64,000 bases of DNA from Bombardia bombarda (taxonomy: Eukaryota > Ascomycota > Sordariomycetes > Sordariales > Lasiosphaeriaceae): positions 806,001 through 870,000 of the forward strand of contig JAULSR010000011.1 in the NCBI GenBank assembly GCA_030512295.1, written 5' to 3'. Shown here in pieces: positions 10,814 through 22,040 of this stretch (positions are counted from its first letter, which is position 1; the number at the start of each line of letters is the position of its first letter). The translations under genes were made by a program, and so were the position numbers. The notes beneath the pieces were generated by a model. It searched no databases. It was not told where the DNA came from and worked only from the letters and a program-made list of their open reading frames with translations.

Positions 10814-12409
10814 CTAAACTCTTTCCGTCTGCTTATCCAACCCAACCACTGCCCCCTTTTCCTCATCAACAACCCCTATCTCCGTCCCCGTCCCACTCCC
10901 CCCATCCAAATCACTAACCACACCCCCGTGCTGCGGCCCCCTCAACCCAATCTCCGTGGTCGTAAACGCATCCGCTGTATCTCTATACCACGGCCAGAAA
11001 TTCACCGCAAGCGCATACGTCCATGCCGCCACAAAGAAACACAACGGCACCAGCATGGCAAACGCCGTGCCATGCTTGTCCGCAGCGACGCCCGTCAGCG
11101 GCGGCACGACGGCGCCGCCAAACACGCCGCCGACAATGAACCCTGAGCCGCGTTTGGTGTGGCGGCCGAGCCCGCGCATGCCCAGCGCGACGATGGTCGG
11201 GAAGCAGATAGACTCGAAGAAGAGTGTCACGTAGAGCATGCTCATGCCTATGTTGTCGCGCTGCGTGATGGCGGGCGCGATGAAGACGATGCACATGGTC
11301 AGGAAGATGCCAAAGATCCAGCGCGGGCGGACAAAGTGCATGAGGGCGGCGCCCCCGAAGCGGCCGATGGCGAAGGCCGCCTGCGCACCCGCGAGGAACT
11401 TGGAGCCGAGGGCTGAGTCAGTGTTGGCGCGGGTTTCGGTTACGTAGTTTATGAAGTATCTGGAACAGAGAAACAAGGTTAGCCGATAGAAATGGAGTCA
11501 CGATAAGAAGCATCCATCTGCACTCACCCCGCAATAGCAATCTGCGCGCCAGTATAGCAAAACTGCGCAAACGTTGCATGAAACAGGCGGTACTGCTTCC
11601 TGAACGGCTGGTCCTGGTCCTCGCCGGCGTGCGTCTCGGTCGCCTGGAACGCCATGTCGGCGTCAGTGATCTCAGGGATCTTAACCATATAGAAGACAAA
11701 GGCGAGGGCGAAGACGAAGCAGGCAATGGCGAGGTAGACCCATTGCACGTTCAGCAGCGCCACCTCCTCGTCAAAAACGAAGAAGACGTAGGACCCGAGC
11801 ACGGGCGCCACGACGGTGCCGATGCCGTTGAAGGCCTGGGCGATGTTGATGCGGATCTCGGAGTACTTGGGCGGGCCGCAGACTGAGTGTTGCCTCCAAG
11901 TCAGTTTACCATTGCTCCATCCACAGCGCAATTGACAGAGAATCAGAAAACCACAAACCAGTTATATACGGATTCGCCGCCGTCTCCAAACTCCCCAACC
12001 CATTGCCGATGATAAAAATACAAACGCAGAACCCGCCAAACGAATGATTGATAATGCTTGGAATCGCCAGCAGAGCCCCAAGCCCGTACAGAAACAGGCC
12101 CCAGATGAACACAGCGCGGTATCCATAGTGTCGCAGAATCCAGGCGGCATGGCCCAGCGACGCCAAGGGGTAGGCGCCGAAATAGGCGGCCTGCAGCCCC
12201 GAAGAGCGCGACTTGCTGATGCCGAGCGTGTTCTGGAAGTGCTTGTTGAGCGTGTCGAGCAGGCCGTAGCTGAAGCCCCACAGGAAGAAGAGCACGGTGA
12301 CGAGGCAGATGGGGAAGAGCGACTGTCGGAGGGTGAGCTCGGCGGCGGGGGTGCGCTTGTCGTCGCGCACCCGGAGGGTGTGTTTTTTGCGGAAGGATGC
12401 GAAAGACAT
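10814..12409 (-). CDS. MFS sugar transporter, FucP (fucose/glucose-galactose) type
   Basis: Probable H+-coupled sugar importer in the plasma membrane. Exons 12409-11959, 11882-11528 and 11459-10814 give 483 aa. Introns of 76 nt and 68 nt; joins read P-Y-I-T-V-C-G-P-P and I-A-I-A-G-Y-F-I-N-Y. FucP-type features: FFLWGFSYGLLDTLNKHFQ in TM1, AAYFGAYPLASLGHA in TM2, GNGLGSLETAANPYI in TM4-5, and the helix-10/11 block GSGFIVGGVFGGAVVPPLTG. Twelve membrane segments are expected. The upstream in-frame extension to 12439 begins with TTG, so MSFASFRKK at 12409 is chosen. Substrate is inferred from family; fungal members include L-fucose, L-rhamnose and hexose carriers. Confidence 0.9.
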
Positions 12410-13862
12410 GGCAGTTGTTGATGAGGGTTTGTGATCCAAGAATGTGGTGAGAGATTGGGAAGCAATGGGTCGCTCCTTCCGGTATAAGTATAAACTTTGT
12501 CAGAACTTGCAATCAACGGTTCGATGATGCACCTGAGCTAGCTGGCAGATACGGAGTAGCTCTTTCCCAGTCTCGCCCGCTAGCAGGCCATGGTCTGTCC
12601 GAGATTGCGGGGAAAGTGCGAGGAGCTTTTGACCCAAGTTGAACTTATCCCCTGGCTCCTGCTGTCTGGGCGCTTGGTGTCGCAATTTTTGGTATTCGTC
12701 GCCTTCTTGCCCCTTTCGCCCTCTTCCTTTGGCTTGTCTGATATTGAAGATGAAGTCAATTCATCACGATCTGTTGTCTGAAGAAAGATTGCTCCCATCG
12801 TTCGTCTGCGGGCATTGTCGGCCCGGCAGTTGACAATTGGGGATGATCTGATCAGCCCATTCTGGAATGGAAATGCTGCTGTGTAACACAATGACGACAA
12901 TGTAGGTAATCCCTTGACACACAGATTTGTTAGAGTTCACTTTTAGGTGATGGGTGCCAATATCCCACCAATCACAGCCAGTCGAGGCGTTATCCACGTG
13001 CCATCGTATTTCTCATTCGGCCAGATAATGTTTTCGGACTTGCCTCGTCTGGTTTTTAGTACAGGTTCTGGATCCTTATTCGCAACTACAGGCGTAGGTA
13101 GTTTTGGTGATCCTGGTGGAGCATATTGCTAGCCTACCACCCTAACAGCATTTAGTGCACTTTCCCCGGTCACCTGTTAGAGAGCCCACCTTCGCACCGA
13201 ATCTCCCCTTTCAGATTCAAACAGCACCCCCTCCTCCTTCCACTCCAGCAAACACCGCTAGCAAGTGCCGCATTCCAACCCCCGGTCAACAGACCTAGCA
13301 AGTGTCTTCCTTGCAATACTACCAAACAAACTTCAATAGTAGCCGCTATATAACCAATGGGCTGCAAGGAGCTATCTCGCATGGTTGAGTGTTTACCCGA
13401 TGTAGGAGTCCTCATCCTTCCCCGTGGGGAAACTGGGCTGTTGGCCGTTCTTAGCGCTTCCAGTCCCACTTCTCCCCCGCGCTCCTGTTTTTAGTGCCTG
13501 TAGTTGGAGACGCCGCCGACCAGGGGTTCGAATGACGGCCCGAATGCAACGGGGCGTATGGATGAAATTCGGCTCATGTTCTAGCCAGGATCAAATTCAG
13601 CTTAGGAAACGTTCAGACACGCGAATAAGGAAAGAAACAGATGGTTTCATGGTGGATCGATCCACATAGTCCGGCAGATGGTGGAACAAGTGCAAACAAA
13701 GCTGACTGTCACAACAAGATAGTGATCATCTGAGATCGAGAGTCAACCCCAGACCAATTGTCGCCCCAATCGAACTACTGGCCTGCCCAGGAGACAACAC
13801 CCACGTCACCCATAATCACACCCTGAACAAACAAACCCCTTTCGCCATACCCATCCCCCTCT
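12410..13862. other. Intergenic, 1.45 kb
   Basis: Holds the promoter of the sugar transporter and the 3' flank of the esterase. Open frames here lack motifs. A B-box-like GGTTCGAAT at 13525 does not belong to a foldable tRNA. Confidence 0.45.
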
Positions 13863-14786
13863 TTACTGAAACTGCCTGAAAAACTCCCACGTCTCCTCCG
13901 GCACCCAACTATCCTTCTCACCCCCCTCCGTCGGCGTCGGCGTATGCGGCCCATCAAACGCCACCCAAACAACCGGCTTCCCCTCCTTGCACCCCTCATA
14001 CACCGTCTTCGTCCGCCCCTGCCCACTCCCCTTGACCGGCTCCTTGACCACCTTTGTCTTGTCCATATCACACCCGTTATTCCTCACAAATCGGTCTCTC
14101 ATCTCCCTGCCCCCATCAATGGGCAACACCGTATCCGCCACCCCGTGCTGGCCGTAATACGCCACCGGCTCCGATGCGGGAGAGGCGCACCCGCTGATCT
14201 GCGGGTTTCCGGACAGCGCGGCGACGGCGCGGATGTCCTTGCCGAGCCCGCAGGCTAGGGCGTAGGACATGGCTGCGCCATAGCTAAAGCCGGTTGAGAA
14301 GCGCCGGGTTTGGTCGACGCAGAGGTCGGCTTCGACTTCGGACATGACGGTGCGGATGAAGGTGACGTCTTCGCCGGCGGTGTTGGCCCAGCCGTTGTTG
14401 AGACCGTTGGGGGCGACGAAGATGCTGTCGTCTGGTGTTCCAGAAGACGCGGCGGTGGTTTTGGCGGAGAGCGGGGGCAGGCCGTACCAGGGGATGTATC
14501 CGCCCTGCCCGTTGATGACTTGCGAGGCGGTGCCCTGGAGGGCGTGGAGGGTGAAGACGAGCCGGTAGGGGTGGGTGTTGTTGTAGCTGGCCGGGAGCTT
14601 GACAAAGTACTCGCGCTTCTTGGAGTTGACGGTCGTGGTGAGCGGGGTGGTGGTGCCGCTGGCGGCGGTGACGCGTTGGGGGGCTTTGCCACAGCCGGAG
14701 GAGGCTTTTGCTGCTGCTTGGATGGGGGCGATGAAGGCTGTGAGGAGGAGCAGGAGGGCCTGGAACAGGAAGGTTGGGAGTGCCAT
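13863..14786 (-). CDS. Secreted CE1 feruloyl-esterase/PHB-depolymerase-type esterase
   Basis: Single exon, 307 aa from the ATG at 14786. Residues 1-24 (MALPTFLFQALLLLLTAFIA and on) form a signal peptide. An alpha/beta-hydrolase follows with nucleophile S168 in GFSYGA, probable acid D218 in GVADTV and H281 in FDGPHTP. The layout matches the feruloyl esterases that release ferulate from plant cell-wall arabinoxylan (FaeC/CE1-type). An in-frame ATG at 14876 would add 30 residues before the signal peptide, but a TATA box at 14907-14914 leaves no room for a leader before it. Family strong; exact ester substrate inferred. Confidence 0.9.
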   Translation of the reverse strand: MALPTFLFQALLLLLTAFIAPIQAAAKASSGCGKAPQRVTAASGTTTPLTTTVNSKKREYFVKLPASYNNTHPYRLVFTLHALQGTASQVINGQGGYIPWYGLPPLSAKTTAASSGTPDDSIFVAPNGLNNGWANTAGEDVTFIRTVMSEVEADLCVDQTRRFSTGFSYGAAMSYALACGLGKDIRAVAALSGNPQISGCASPASEPVAYYGQHGVADTVLPIDGGREMRDRFVRNNGCDMDKTKVVKEPVKGSGQGRTKTVYEGCKEGKPVVWVAFDGPHTPTPTEGGEKDSWVPEETWEFFRQFQ

Positions 14787-15584
14787 GGTGGGTAGTGTCG
14801 TGCTCTGTTGGTCGGTAAGGTGTTTTGATATAGACTGTAAAGCTGACTGATACAGCCCGTGAGTGATCCGCATCATGCAATGCCCGAGATAGACATGAGT
14901 TGAGACTTTTTATATGTAAGTACCCTCCTGTTAGCCCGAAGAAAGAAACTTCAACGTGAACCCTACAAGAATCTCGATACCGAGATTAGGTTCCTTGAAT
15001 GCGGTGTGATTTTGATTGAGGGGCCGGTGAAATTGATGAACGAAGAGCCTGTGTTGCATTATGTGATCGGCTCAAATCACCATTTTACCCTACCACGGTC
15101 CAGGTATATTGTGAAGTTGCCGACATTAGCCACAGATGCCGACGCAGAAGCCGGCCAAGTCGGAGATCACAGACATACCATATAAACGTTAATATATTCC
15201 AGCGTAAAATGGTACCAGATACCCGGCACGCACGTCAATGTTCCAGTGCTTGTCTTGAAGATTGCGGGGGTCGGGATCTCGGAACGATATGTAGCTGCAC
15301 TTCTTTCGGATCATGATCCGAGTATTTGTAAGATTGTTGTAGGAGAGTATTGTGTAGTACCATCTCATCAACTAAACAACAATGCGTACATTCGTGAAAC
15401 AGCCCCCGGATTCACCATCCACAAATTTATCAGATAACACCAATCCTAGTTGATTTCTATTGACATGACTTCATACTCTCATTCATAATAACTGAAACAA
15501 AAGAAACCTACGTATACACCCCACCCCACTCCTCATCTCATATCCTACAATCCACTGTTCATGGTCCACTCATCTTACCCTAAC
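14787..15584. other. Intergenic between two minus-strand genes
   Basis: Contains the esterase promoter and the 3' flank of the disordered-protein gene. No other gene seen. Confidence 0.5.
14907..14914 (-). promoter_or_regulatory. TATA box of the esterase gene
   Basis: TATAAAAA on the minus strand, 121 bp before the chosen ATG (14786) and only 31 bp before the longer alternative. This favours the shorter protein with an N-terminal signal peptide. Confidence 0.5.
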
Positions 15585-18500
15585 CTAGTACTTATTGCCA
15601 AGCTTCGCCAACCCCTCCTTCGAGAAATACTCACTAATGTCATTAGCCCCTCCACAATGCTGGCACTTGTGCACCACCCTGTTGCTGTTGGCATTGCCAC
15701 TGCGATCGACACCCGTCTGTGTCCCAGACGCCCACGCGCCCGTAGCAGCGGCCATCGCCGATCCGACATAGGCCGGCTGCGCCTGAGAGTGCGACGATTG
15801 AGCCTGATTGTTCTGTCTGGCCTCGGGCAGACCTCCCGCGCGAGGAGTAGAAGACGTGTACGCCTCGGGCATCACCTCAGGGCTCATCTTCTGTTGAGCG
15901 GCCTGAGGAAGAGTAGCCGAGCGGGGAGCGGCGGCGGTGTATGCGCTGGGCATCACCTCCGGGCTCATATGCTTCTCCGGGACAGGGAAGGTGGTGAGTC
16001 CACCGCGGGTTTGTTGGTTCTGAGACTCGTGCTGCTGCCCGTGTCTGGCGGGACGCGAGGCGATGGGAGCTGCGATGAAACCACTATGGGACGTGGCATT
16101 ATTATCGTAGTTGCTGTGCGACTGGATGGACAAAGGATCGCTGATGGCCGAAGGAAAGGCAACATCCCTTTGAGTGGACTGGTTGGCAGCATACTCCCTT
16201 GGCTGACTCGGCGACCTCATCTGATGCGAAGTCGCAACTCCCGCTGCGGTGCCGGAGGCCAGTGCTGCAAGGGTGTTGTATGACCCATGTTGGTCCTGGT
16301 TCCTCGGGGTCTCAGGAGAGTGAGAGTGGGAGTGAGAATGTTCCGGGTCGATCTTAACGCCAGAAGGTGTTCCAGAGGCCAGATGGTTGTAGGAGTCGGT
16401 GTTGCCACTATCAGTGGCCTGCCTGTTTGCTACTGAAGAAGTGTGCCCGCTGACAGGCGCCGCTGGTGTCGTGGGGGGCTCTCTCGCCTGCTCAGAGGCA
16501 GTAACAAGTCCATGGGTCTCTGCATCACTGCTGGCAGATGGATCAGTCCTTGATTGCTGAGCATTATCTTCATGCTTGTGGGCATACTGGTAGGCACCAA
16601 GGCCGGCGGCGACTCCCGCACCCGCAGCGGCAATTGGCTCAGCTCGAGACCTTTGGGAAGACTCATGTGGCATATGGCTCCGAGGAGGGGTGTTGGAGGG
16701 GATAGCAGCCTGGGGGGGCTGTTGAACCGGACTCTCTCTGTGGTAGGCGCTCGACGCATAAGGGTCCTGAGCATACCCCTGAGCTACCGGGGCATGTTGA
16801 ACCCTCTCCGTGTCGTGCTTTGCCTGTGGTTGGCTCTTGGCGTTTTTATCATCATGGTCCTTGTGATGCAGGATACCATAAGCGCCGGCACCCGCTGCCG
16901 CGCCAACTGCGGCTCTCTCGCCGTTGTGATGGGAGGCTTCCTTTCGTACAGGCTCAGTCGCAACAGTATCGTCCCTGCGATTCTTGTTCTCCAGACCGTA
17001 GTCCTTGGCAGTATCGGCCTTGGTTGGCTCAGTATAAGCCAGCTCATTGTGGTGCTTGTCATCCTTGTGTCGCGACAGGCCATAAACAGTTCCAGCAGCA
17101 GCTCCGGCCGCTACCGGCTTGTGGAGTCTGTTGCGACTAGTGCTGTCTTCCCTTGTTGGAGATGCAGCCTTTGTCTCAGCCTTTGTCTCTTCATCCCTGC
17201 TGCCCTTGCGCCTGGGGAAGATGCCAAGGATCTTGTGCTTCTTCTCGCCCTTGGTCGAGCTCTCCTCGTTGCTGATCTTCTTCTCGATCTGCGATGGGTC
17301 ATGCTCATTTTGGTGATGGGGAATCTGTCCTCTAATAACAGCAGGGCCCTGGTTGGTTCGAGCATCCCCCTTTCCAAAGTCGTACTGGTCCGTGTCTTTC
17401 CCGTAGTTAGCTGCCAGCTTAGAAGCAACAGCACCTGCACCAACGCCAGCAGCTCCAGCAGCAGCAGCATCTCTGGCATGATGGGTGTTGGGGCTGGTGG
17501 TGGCGTCATCGCCCACTGCACTATTAGTTCCCAGCGGAAACACTCTCGGGGGAGACCTGTTTGCTGTTGAGCGAGAAGTGGAGGAGTCCACAGTGGTAGG
17601 GTTGGACCTGGAGATTCCAGAGTTTCCCGGCGGGGTACCGAGTGTAGAGTCGCCATTCATGGCATCGTTCCGATAGGCAGCTTCAGGGACAAGCACATTC
17701 CTTGTCGGCACGCCACTGAATGTTGTGTTGTTGGAGTGCTCATGTCTCTGAGGAACGGTGGTGTTGTTAGATTGCTGGTCTGGATGCTTCTCATGAATGG
17801 TGGCCAGGGGGGCATCAATGACGGCGTCGGTGCTAGAAATGGTGCCATTTCCATCCTCACTGACCCGTGAAAGGTCCCGTCGTCTGCTCTCTTCGTCACT
17901 GCTACCATGGCCTGCCACGCCATTGTAGATGCCACCACTTCGATGATCAGGAATGTCAGTTATGGGTGTTGTGATGTGCGCGGTCTCGGAGTCTGCTGCT
18001 GACCTTTGAGGCAGGTGATGGTGCTCAGCGTGGTCGTCGGCTGCGCTTCCATGGCCCGTCACTGTGTTGTAGACTCCACCACTGCTGGCCTTGGGAAGGT
18101 TTCCCCAGTACGGAGTGGCCTCGGAGTTGTTATTGCCTCTGGCATCATGTGTACCATCATCAGACGAGATGGGCGCATTGCGAGACTTCTCGAGGCTCGC
18201 ACGCTGGCTGGCCAGAGTGTCATCCTTGGTGTCTTCTAGGAAGGTGCTGCGAATGGGCTCTACCTCGGGAATCTTGGGAATCTGAGCAGTGTCGACGGGA
18301 GGCTCGAAGGTGTCGATGTGAGGCCGACCGTTGTCGCGAACATAGGTGCCGCCTCCTACGGCTTCCGAGTAACGACTTCCGAGAGGGTCGTTGGTAGTAG
18401 AGGTGGTGGGCAATATTCTCTGCGGCTCGTTGAAGCCGACCCCAGAGTCGGTGGGATGGTGGCTGCGAGGATCGGCAGTCTTTTGCAGCTTGTTGTGTAG

Positions 18501-18617
18501 CATGTTGGGTTGCTGCTGCTGCTGCTGGGGGTAGGTATGCGGTGCACGCTCCTCGACGTCGGGAGTGGCGAGAGGTGTGTCGAGCGGGTAGGATCCGGGA
18601 AGTGTGCCTGCAGCCAT
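15585..18617 (-). CDS. 1010-residue intrinsically disordered protein with Ala/Gly islands and a C-terminal CxxC
   Basis: One long open frame from a good ATG, GC-rich and without interruption. No catalytic domain is recognised. The chain is polar (Ser, Thr, His, Gln, Asp), with a Q6 tract at 31-36 encoded by a CAG run. Spaced Ala/Gly-rich hydrophobic islands lie at about 383-402, 502-515, 568-584, 661-678 and 783-797, each followed or preceded by His/Asp/Lys. Repeats: SGGVYNTVTGHGS (179-191) and SGGIYNGVAGHGS (227-239); YNHLASGTPSGV and YNTLAALASGTAAGV (742-794); two MSPEVMPxAYT units near 880-930. The C-terminus carries HKCQHCGGANDISEYF, a possible metal-binding CxxC. There is no signal peptide. 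The islands could be glycine-zipper membrane-contact helices. Function unknown. Confidence 0.8.
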   Translation of the reverse strand: MAAGTLPGSYPLDTPLATPDVEERAPHTYPQQQQQQPNMLHNKLQKTADPRSHHPTDSGVGFNEPQRILPTTSTTNDPLGSRYSEAVGGGTYVRDNGRPHIDTFEPPVDTAQIPKIPEVEPIRSTFLEDTKDDTLASQRASLEKSRNAPISSDDGTHDARGNNNSEATPYWGNLPKASSGGVYNTVTGHGSAADDHAEHHHLPQRSAADSETAHITTPITDIPDHRSGGIYNGVAGHGSSDEESRRRDLSRVSEDGNGTISSTDAVIDAPLATIHEKHPDQQSNNTTVPQRHEHSNNTTFSGVPTRNVLVPEAAYRNDAMNGDSTLGTPPGNSGISRSNPTTVDSSTSRSTANRSPPRVFPLGTNSAVGDDATTSPNTHHARDAAAAGAAGVGAGAVASKLAANYGKDTDQYDFGKGDARTNQGPAVIRGQIPHHQNEHDPSQIEKKISNEESSTKGEKKHKILGIFPRRKGSRDEETKAETKAASPTREDSTSRNRLHKPVAAGAAAGTVYGLSRHKDDKHHNELAYTEPTKADTAKDYGLENKNRRDDTVATEPVRKEASHHNGERAAVGAAAGAGAYGILHHKDHDDKNAKSQPQAKHDTERVQHAPVAQGYAQDPYASSAYHRESPVQQPPQAAIPSNTPPRSHMPHESSQRSRAEPIAAAGAGVAAGLGAYQYAHKHEDNAQQSRTDPSASSDAETHGLVTASEQAREPPTTPAAPVSGHTSSVANRQATDSGNTDSYNHLASGTPSGVKIDPEHSHSHSHSPETPRNQDQHGSYNTLAALASGTAAGVATSHQMRSPSQPREYAANQSTQRDVAFPSAISDPLSIQSHSNYDNNATSHSGFIAAPIASRPARHGQQHESQNQQTRGGLTTFPVPEKHMSPEVMPSAYTAAAPRSATLPQAAQQKMSPEVMPEAYTSSTPRAGGLPEARQNNQAQSSHSQAQPAYVGSAMAAATGAWASGTQTGVDRSGNANSNRVVHKCQHCGGANDISEYFSKEGLAKLGNKY

Positions 18618-19707
18618 GATGTCGATAAATCGTAAATTAAATGAGAAGAGGTGTGGTTGGCGTGCGTTAGTGGATCAGTCACTGATCACTTCTAATCCAG
18701 AGGAGGGGGAATTGTTTCGTGATTGGGAATGGTTGATGGTTTGATGGGCCGAATGTATATGCAGAGAGAGTAACAAAAGGTTTAGAGGATGCACGAGGAC
18801 AGCGAGCTTCATAAATGAAGAGTGCACCGTTTTCAGCTCGTAGCAGCGTCATTTTCCCATCCATGGACTGCACAAATATCGATTCGAAACCTGCTGGTGA
18901 TCAAAGTCTTCGTCGAACCCAGACCTGATCAACCAGCAAGAGCGACCAACTGGAGCGCTGACATCATTGCTGAAAGGCGCTGGGCTGCTGTCGCGGCGGT
19001 TGGACCAACCACAACGTCGAGATTCTGGGCGCTAGCGACGCCTGACGTTGCGGTCTTGGCACCAAGCGGCTAGGTGCTGGGGACTGGGGTGCATAAGTCG
19101 GCATCGTCATGGCGATTGCATCCCGATTCAGTCATGGTCAAAGAAGCCGTCTGAATCGTTTGCGTCAGTAGGAAAACCCCGCCATTGCCTATTGGCTTGT
19201 ACGACGCAACTGCCCCGGTCTCATCGTCCAAAGATCGTCTGAATGCCAGTAAAATCCAAAATTTGTCTCTTTAGCTTCATTGGCGACTCGAAACAGCATC
19301 CGTTGCCGAGACCGGTTATTACCGTCCAATGGTTAGCTTAATAGTAGCTGTCAATGGTCCTAGCTTAGGTAGATAAATCGTACGCTTCGGAACTGCGGTG
19401 GAAGCGTTTTGGAGTGAACGGTGCAAACGCCCGAGTGACCGCCAAAGTCTGCCCTGTCGTGTCTCCATGCGCACAAATCATGTACGTGAAAGATCGGCAC
19501 ATTGTTCTTCGCGCCAAGAACTGTCACATAGTCGATCTTTGCAACTATCAAGCTAATAAAGATGCGCGCCAGATCAATTTCCTCGTATAAGAAAGAACAA
19601 ACAATTTTGTCAAAGCCCGAGAGAGGACCGGACGCGAGTCAAGACACTGGAACAGCCAAAGGAACTCCAGTCAAGTACAAAGAAACCACGCAGCGATCTC
19701 ATCAATC
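18618..19707. other. Intergenic 5' of the disordered-protein gene
   Basis: No gene recognised in about 1.1 kb; frames are short and motif-free. Confidence 0.45.
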
Positions 19708-19781
19708 GGTCGGATGGTGTAGTTGGTTATCACGTCAGTCTAACACACTGAAGGTCTCCGGTTCAAGCCCGGGTCTGATCA
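19708..19781 (+). tRNA. tRNA-Val(AAC)
   Basis: 74-nt cloverleaf including discriminator A. Acceptor GGTCGGA pairs with TCTGATC using G-U wobbles. The D-arm holds GTGTAGTTGGTTATCAC. Anticodon stem TCAGT/ACTGA with loop CTAACAC gives anticodon AAC. The T-arm is TCCGG-TTCAAGC-CCGGG. No intron. The G-U pairs in the acceptor and T stems are slightly unusual but compatible with function. Confidence 0.93.
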
Positions 19782-19878
19782 TTGACATTTCCTTTTTGCA
19801 TTCGAAGACATCACCATGGGCATACAGCTGAAGGGGTCTATAGCCATATCGATCGAATCTAGAATCGAAGCTGACTTA

Positions 19879-20757
19879 TCAGCCGGAGTATCGGTGTCCG
19901 CTCGCAGGCTCTGGTGCACTCTCTCGAAGACAGGAAGGAGAACACAGCCGTCGGGAATCGATCAACTCCTTTTCACCCCTGTTTGAGCTAGACCGCCGAA
20001 CAGTTCTGGGATTCGCACTCTCGACAGTCTCCTCCTCTTCATCCTCGTCCAAATCTGTCTTTGACTCCAGGTTGTCAGGCACAGTGCGTTGTCGATGCGC
20101 GGCAGCCTGTGCCATTGCGCGCCCCCGTCTAGCCAGCACAGCCGGATGAGTGTCGATGTTAGACGCTCGTTTCGTCAAACTCCCCTTTCCGGCATCGTCC
20201 CTGCGCTCGTTGGGAATTTCAACATGTTTCTTTTGATCAAACGGTGATTTTGCCGCCAGAACAACCGACCCAGTCGCAAACGCAGGCGTCGCCTCGCCGT
20301 AACACGACAGCGTCGTCTCAAAGTCCTCGGGGCAGGTCAGATGAAGCCTGGCCATGCCTATGACGAAAGCGGAACCGCCGTCGCACGGCCACGGGTGGTC
20401 AAATGTGACAGAACCGTCTTGCAAGTTTACCTGCAGCCATAGATGCAAGTCCTTGTCGCCCGGTGTGCCCTTGAGCTCGCAAACGTAGTTGGCCCGCAGG
20501 TTGCACCGGATCGTCTCGGTGTAGTTCGTCTGGGTGTTGGAGATTGTGAAGTTGGCGCGGCCTGGCCCGATGGTCTCGTCGTTGGTGTATGTGACACTCA
20601 AGTCTTGGACTGACCAAAGGTTTGGGATTGTTGCGCCGTTGGCGCACGCCTCGAGGGTGGACGGCGTGTCTCGTGGGACTATGAGGCCAGCTTGGGCATT
20701 TTGGATGTACCCCTGGAGAGCAAGGGTGGCTGTGAGAAATCGCACAAGTCGTGCCAT
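19879..20757 (-). CDS. Secreted cysteine-containing protein, AA1-like domain, charged C-terminal tail
   Basis: 292 aa from ATG 20757; the longer frame starts with GTG. Signal peptide MARLVRFLTATLALQGYIQ... then a beta-rich domain of about 150 residues with paired cysteines and sequons (NFT, NYT). This resembles the Alt a 1-like (AA1-like) fold of fungal secreted proteins; that call rests on pattern only. From about residue 175 the chain becomes basic and then strongly acidic (DLDEDEEEETVE), with dibasic sites (TKR, ARR, VRR) that Kex2-type proteases might cut. The last residues add two cysteines. Function unknown; an effector- or wall-associated role is speculation. Confidence 0.72.
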   Translation of the reverse strand: MARLVRFLTATLALQGYIQNAQAGLIVPRDTPSTLEACANGATIPNLWSVQDLSVTYTNDETIGPGRANFTISNTQTNYTETIRCNLRANYVCELKGTPGDKDLHLWLQVNLQDGSVTFDHPWPCDGGSAFVIGMARLHLTCPEDFETTLSCYGEATPAFATGSVVLAAKSPFDQKKHVEIPNERRDDAGKGSLTKRASNIDTHPAVLARRGRAMAQAAAHRQRTVPDNLESKTDLDEDEEEETVESANPRTVRRSSSNRGEKELIDSRRLCSPSCLRESAPEPASGHRYSG

Positions 20758-22040
20758 GATGTCGACTGAAGGCTTGCGACTGAACACAGTCGCTTTTTGG
20801 AAGCAATGTTAGTGAGCAGTGTGGTCGCATTTGAAATTTCGGAATATTTGTGAGACCATACCTCGACTTCTTTAAGAACAAACGCGCCTGTGATCAGAAT
20901 ATGTTTGCCTCCCATCGGCACTGAATAGGTTGGGTAGTACATATACCATCTCGTATTATAGTTCCGAATTCGACTGTTTTGCCTCGAGGATAATTAACCT
21001 ACCCACATCTCCCCGCATGTCAAGCCAATCGTAGACTTGACAAAGATCTAGATCGTCGTTATCATAATGGCAGTCTCGGTATTACGTCCCGTGTAGCAGG
21101 CTTCACCCGCTTTACCCGGCTTGCCGGCTTCCTGATGTGTTGGTGCAACCACCGGCAGTGAGAAATCGAGGAGGGCTTGAATATAAAGAGATAAGAAAAT
21201 TGCCGATCGATTGGTAAAGCCATCGCATATCCCAAATTTTAGATGGCCGTTGCACAACAATAACTGGGCGAATAGTCATATTCGTGGTGTAACCGGTAGC
21301 TCATTCAGTCAGTTTCAATTCATTAAGAACTGGAAGAGCGATAAGGGAAGTATGGAGGGTGGCACAAATATTATATTGTTGCTTTCTCAATTGAACAACA
21401 CCATAAAAAGCAGTGATTCTTCATTTTTGTTCTCAAACACTTGAATTGGACAGTGACGAATGTTGGAAATTTGAGAAAGTGTTGAATGCGAATGATTGGC
21501 GGAAAGATCAGCAACACGTTTAGTGTTTCTATGATCTAGCATAAGGTTTAAGGCTTATGTCACTCATCGGCTCACTCTCATTGGCCAACCGCCTCACCCT
21601 GTTCCGTCAGCTCCTTCCTCATTTGCTGGGTTTCCCTCTGGCCCACTCACCGTCCTTCTCTCACCCACGTTCCCGAGCTCGAGCCAAGGAAGCCCAACAA
21701 CCTCACTCCCCTCAATTCGTCAACGACATCTGTGGCTGCCATGACCCTCAACAACGCTACGTTGCGGTTGCAATCAATTATTCTGTGCGTAGCATGCCAA
21801 TAACTTTGAGACATGTTGTCTTCCAGCCACGTTTATTGCCCCGCATGATGCATGCAACATCGACGATCCACGCCTCTCTTGACTGGTACCGAGGTAATTG
21901 GAATTTGGTCCAGGAAGCCCACCTGCGCTTGGAATGCGATGGAGGACTACATAAAGGCTGCCGAATGTCTTCATCATGGTGGACTTGGACGCAACGCGAG
22001 GCCTTCGTGTCGCCAACGGTTATCGGGCCGTGCCGTTGCC
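20758..22040. other. Divergent promoter region between the secreted protein and the phosphatase
   Basis: About 1.3 kb. An open frame reaches upstream of the phosphatase ATG (from 21852), but it has no family resemblance before the signal peptide and is treated as 5' leader. Confidence 0.45.

Noticed and set aside
13490..13560. B-box-like GGTTCGAAT near TGTAGTTGG
   Set aside because: The flanking bases do not form a T stem or acceptor stem; not a tRNA.
21852..22040. Upstream extension of the phosphatase to an ATG at 21852
   Set aside because: It would place the signal peptide about 63 residues inside the protein; the second start fits the secreted family.
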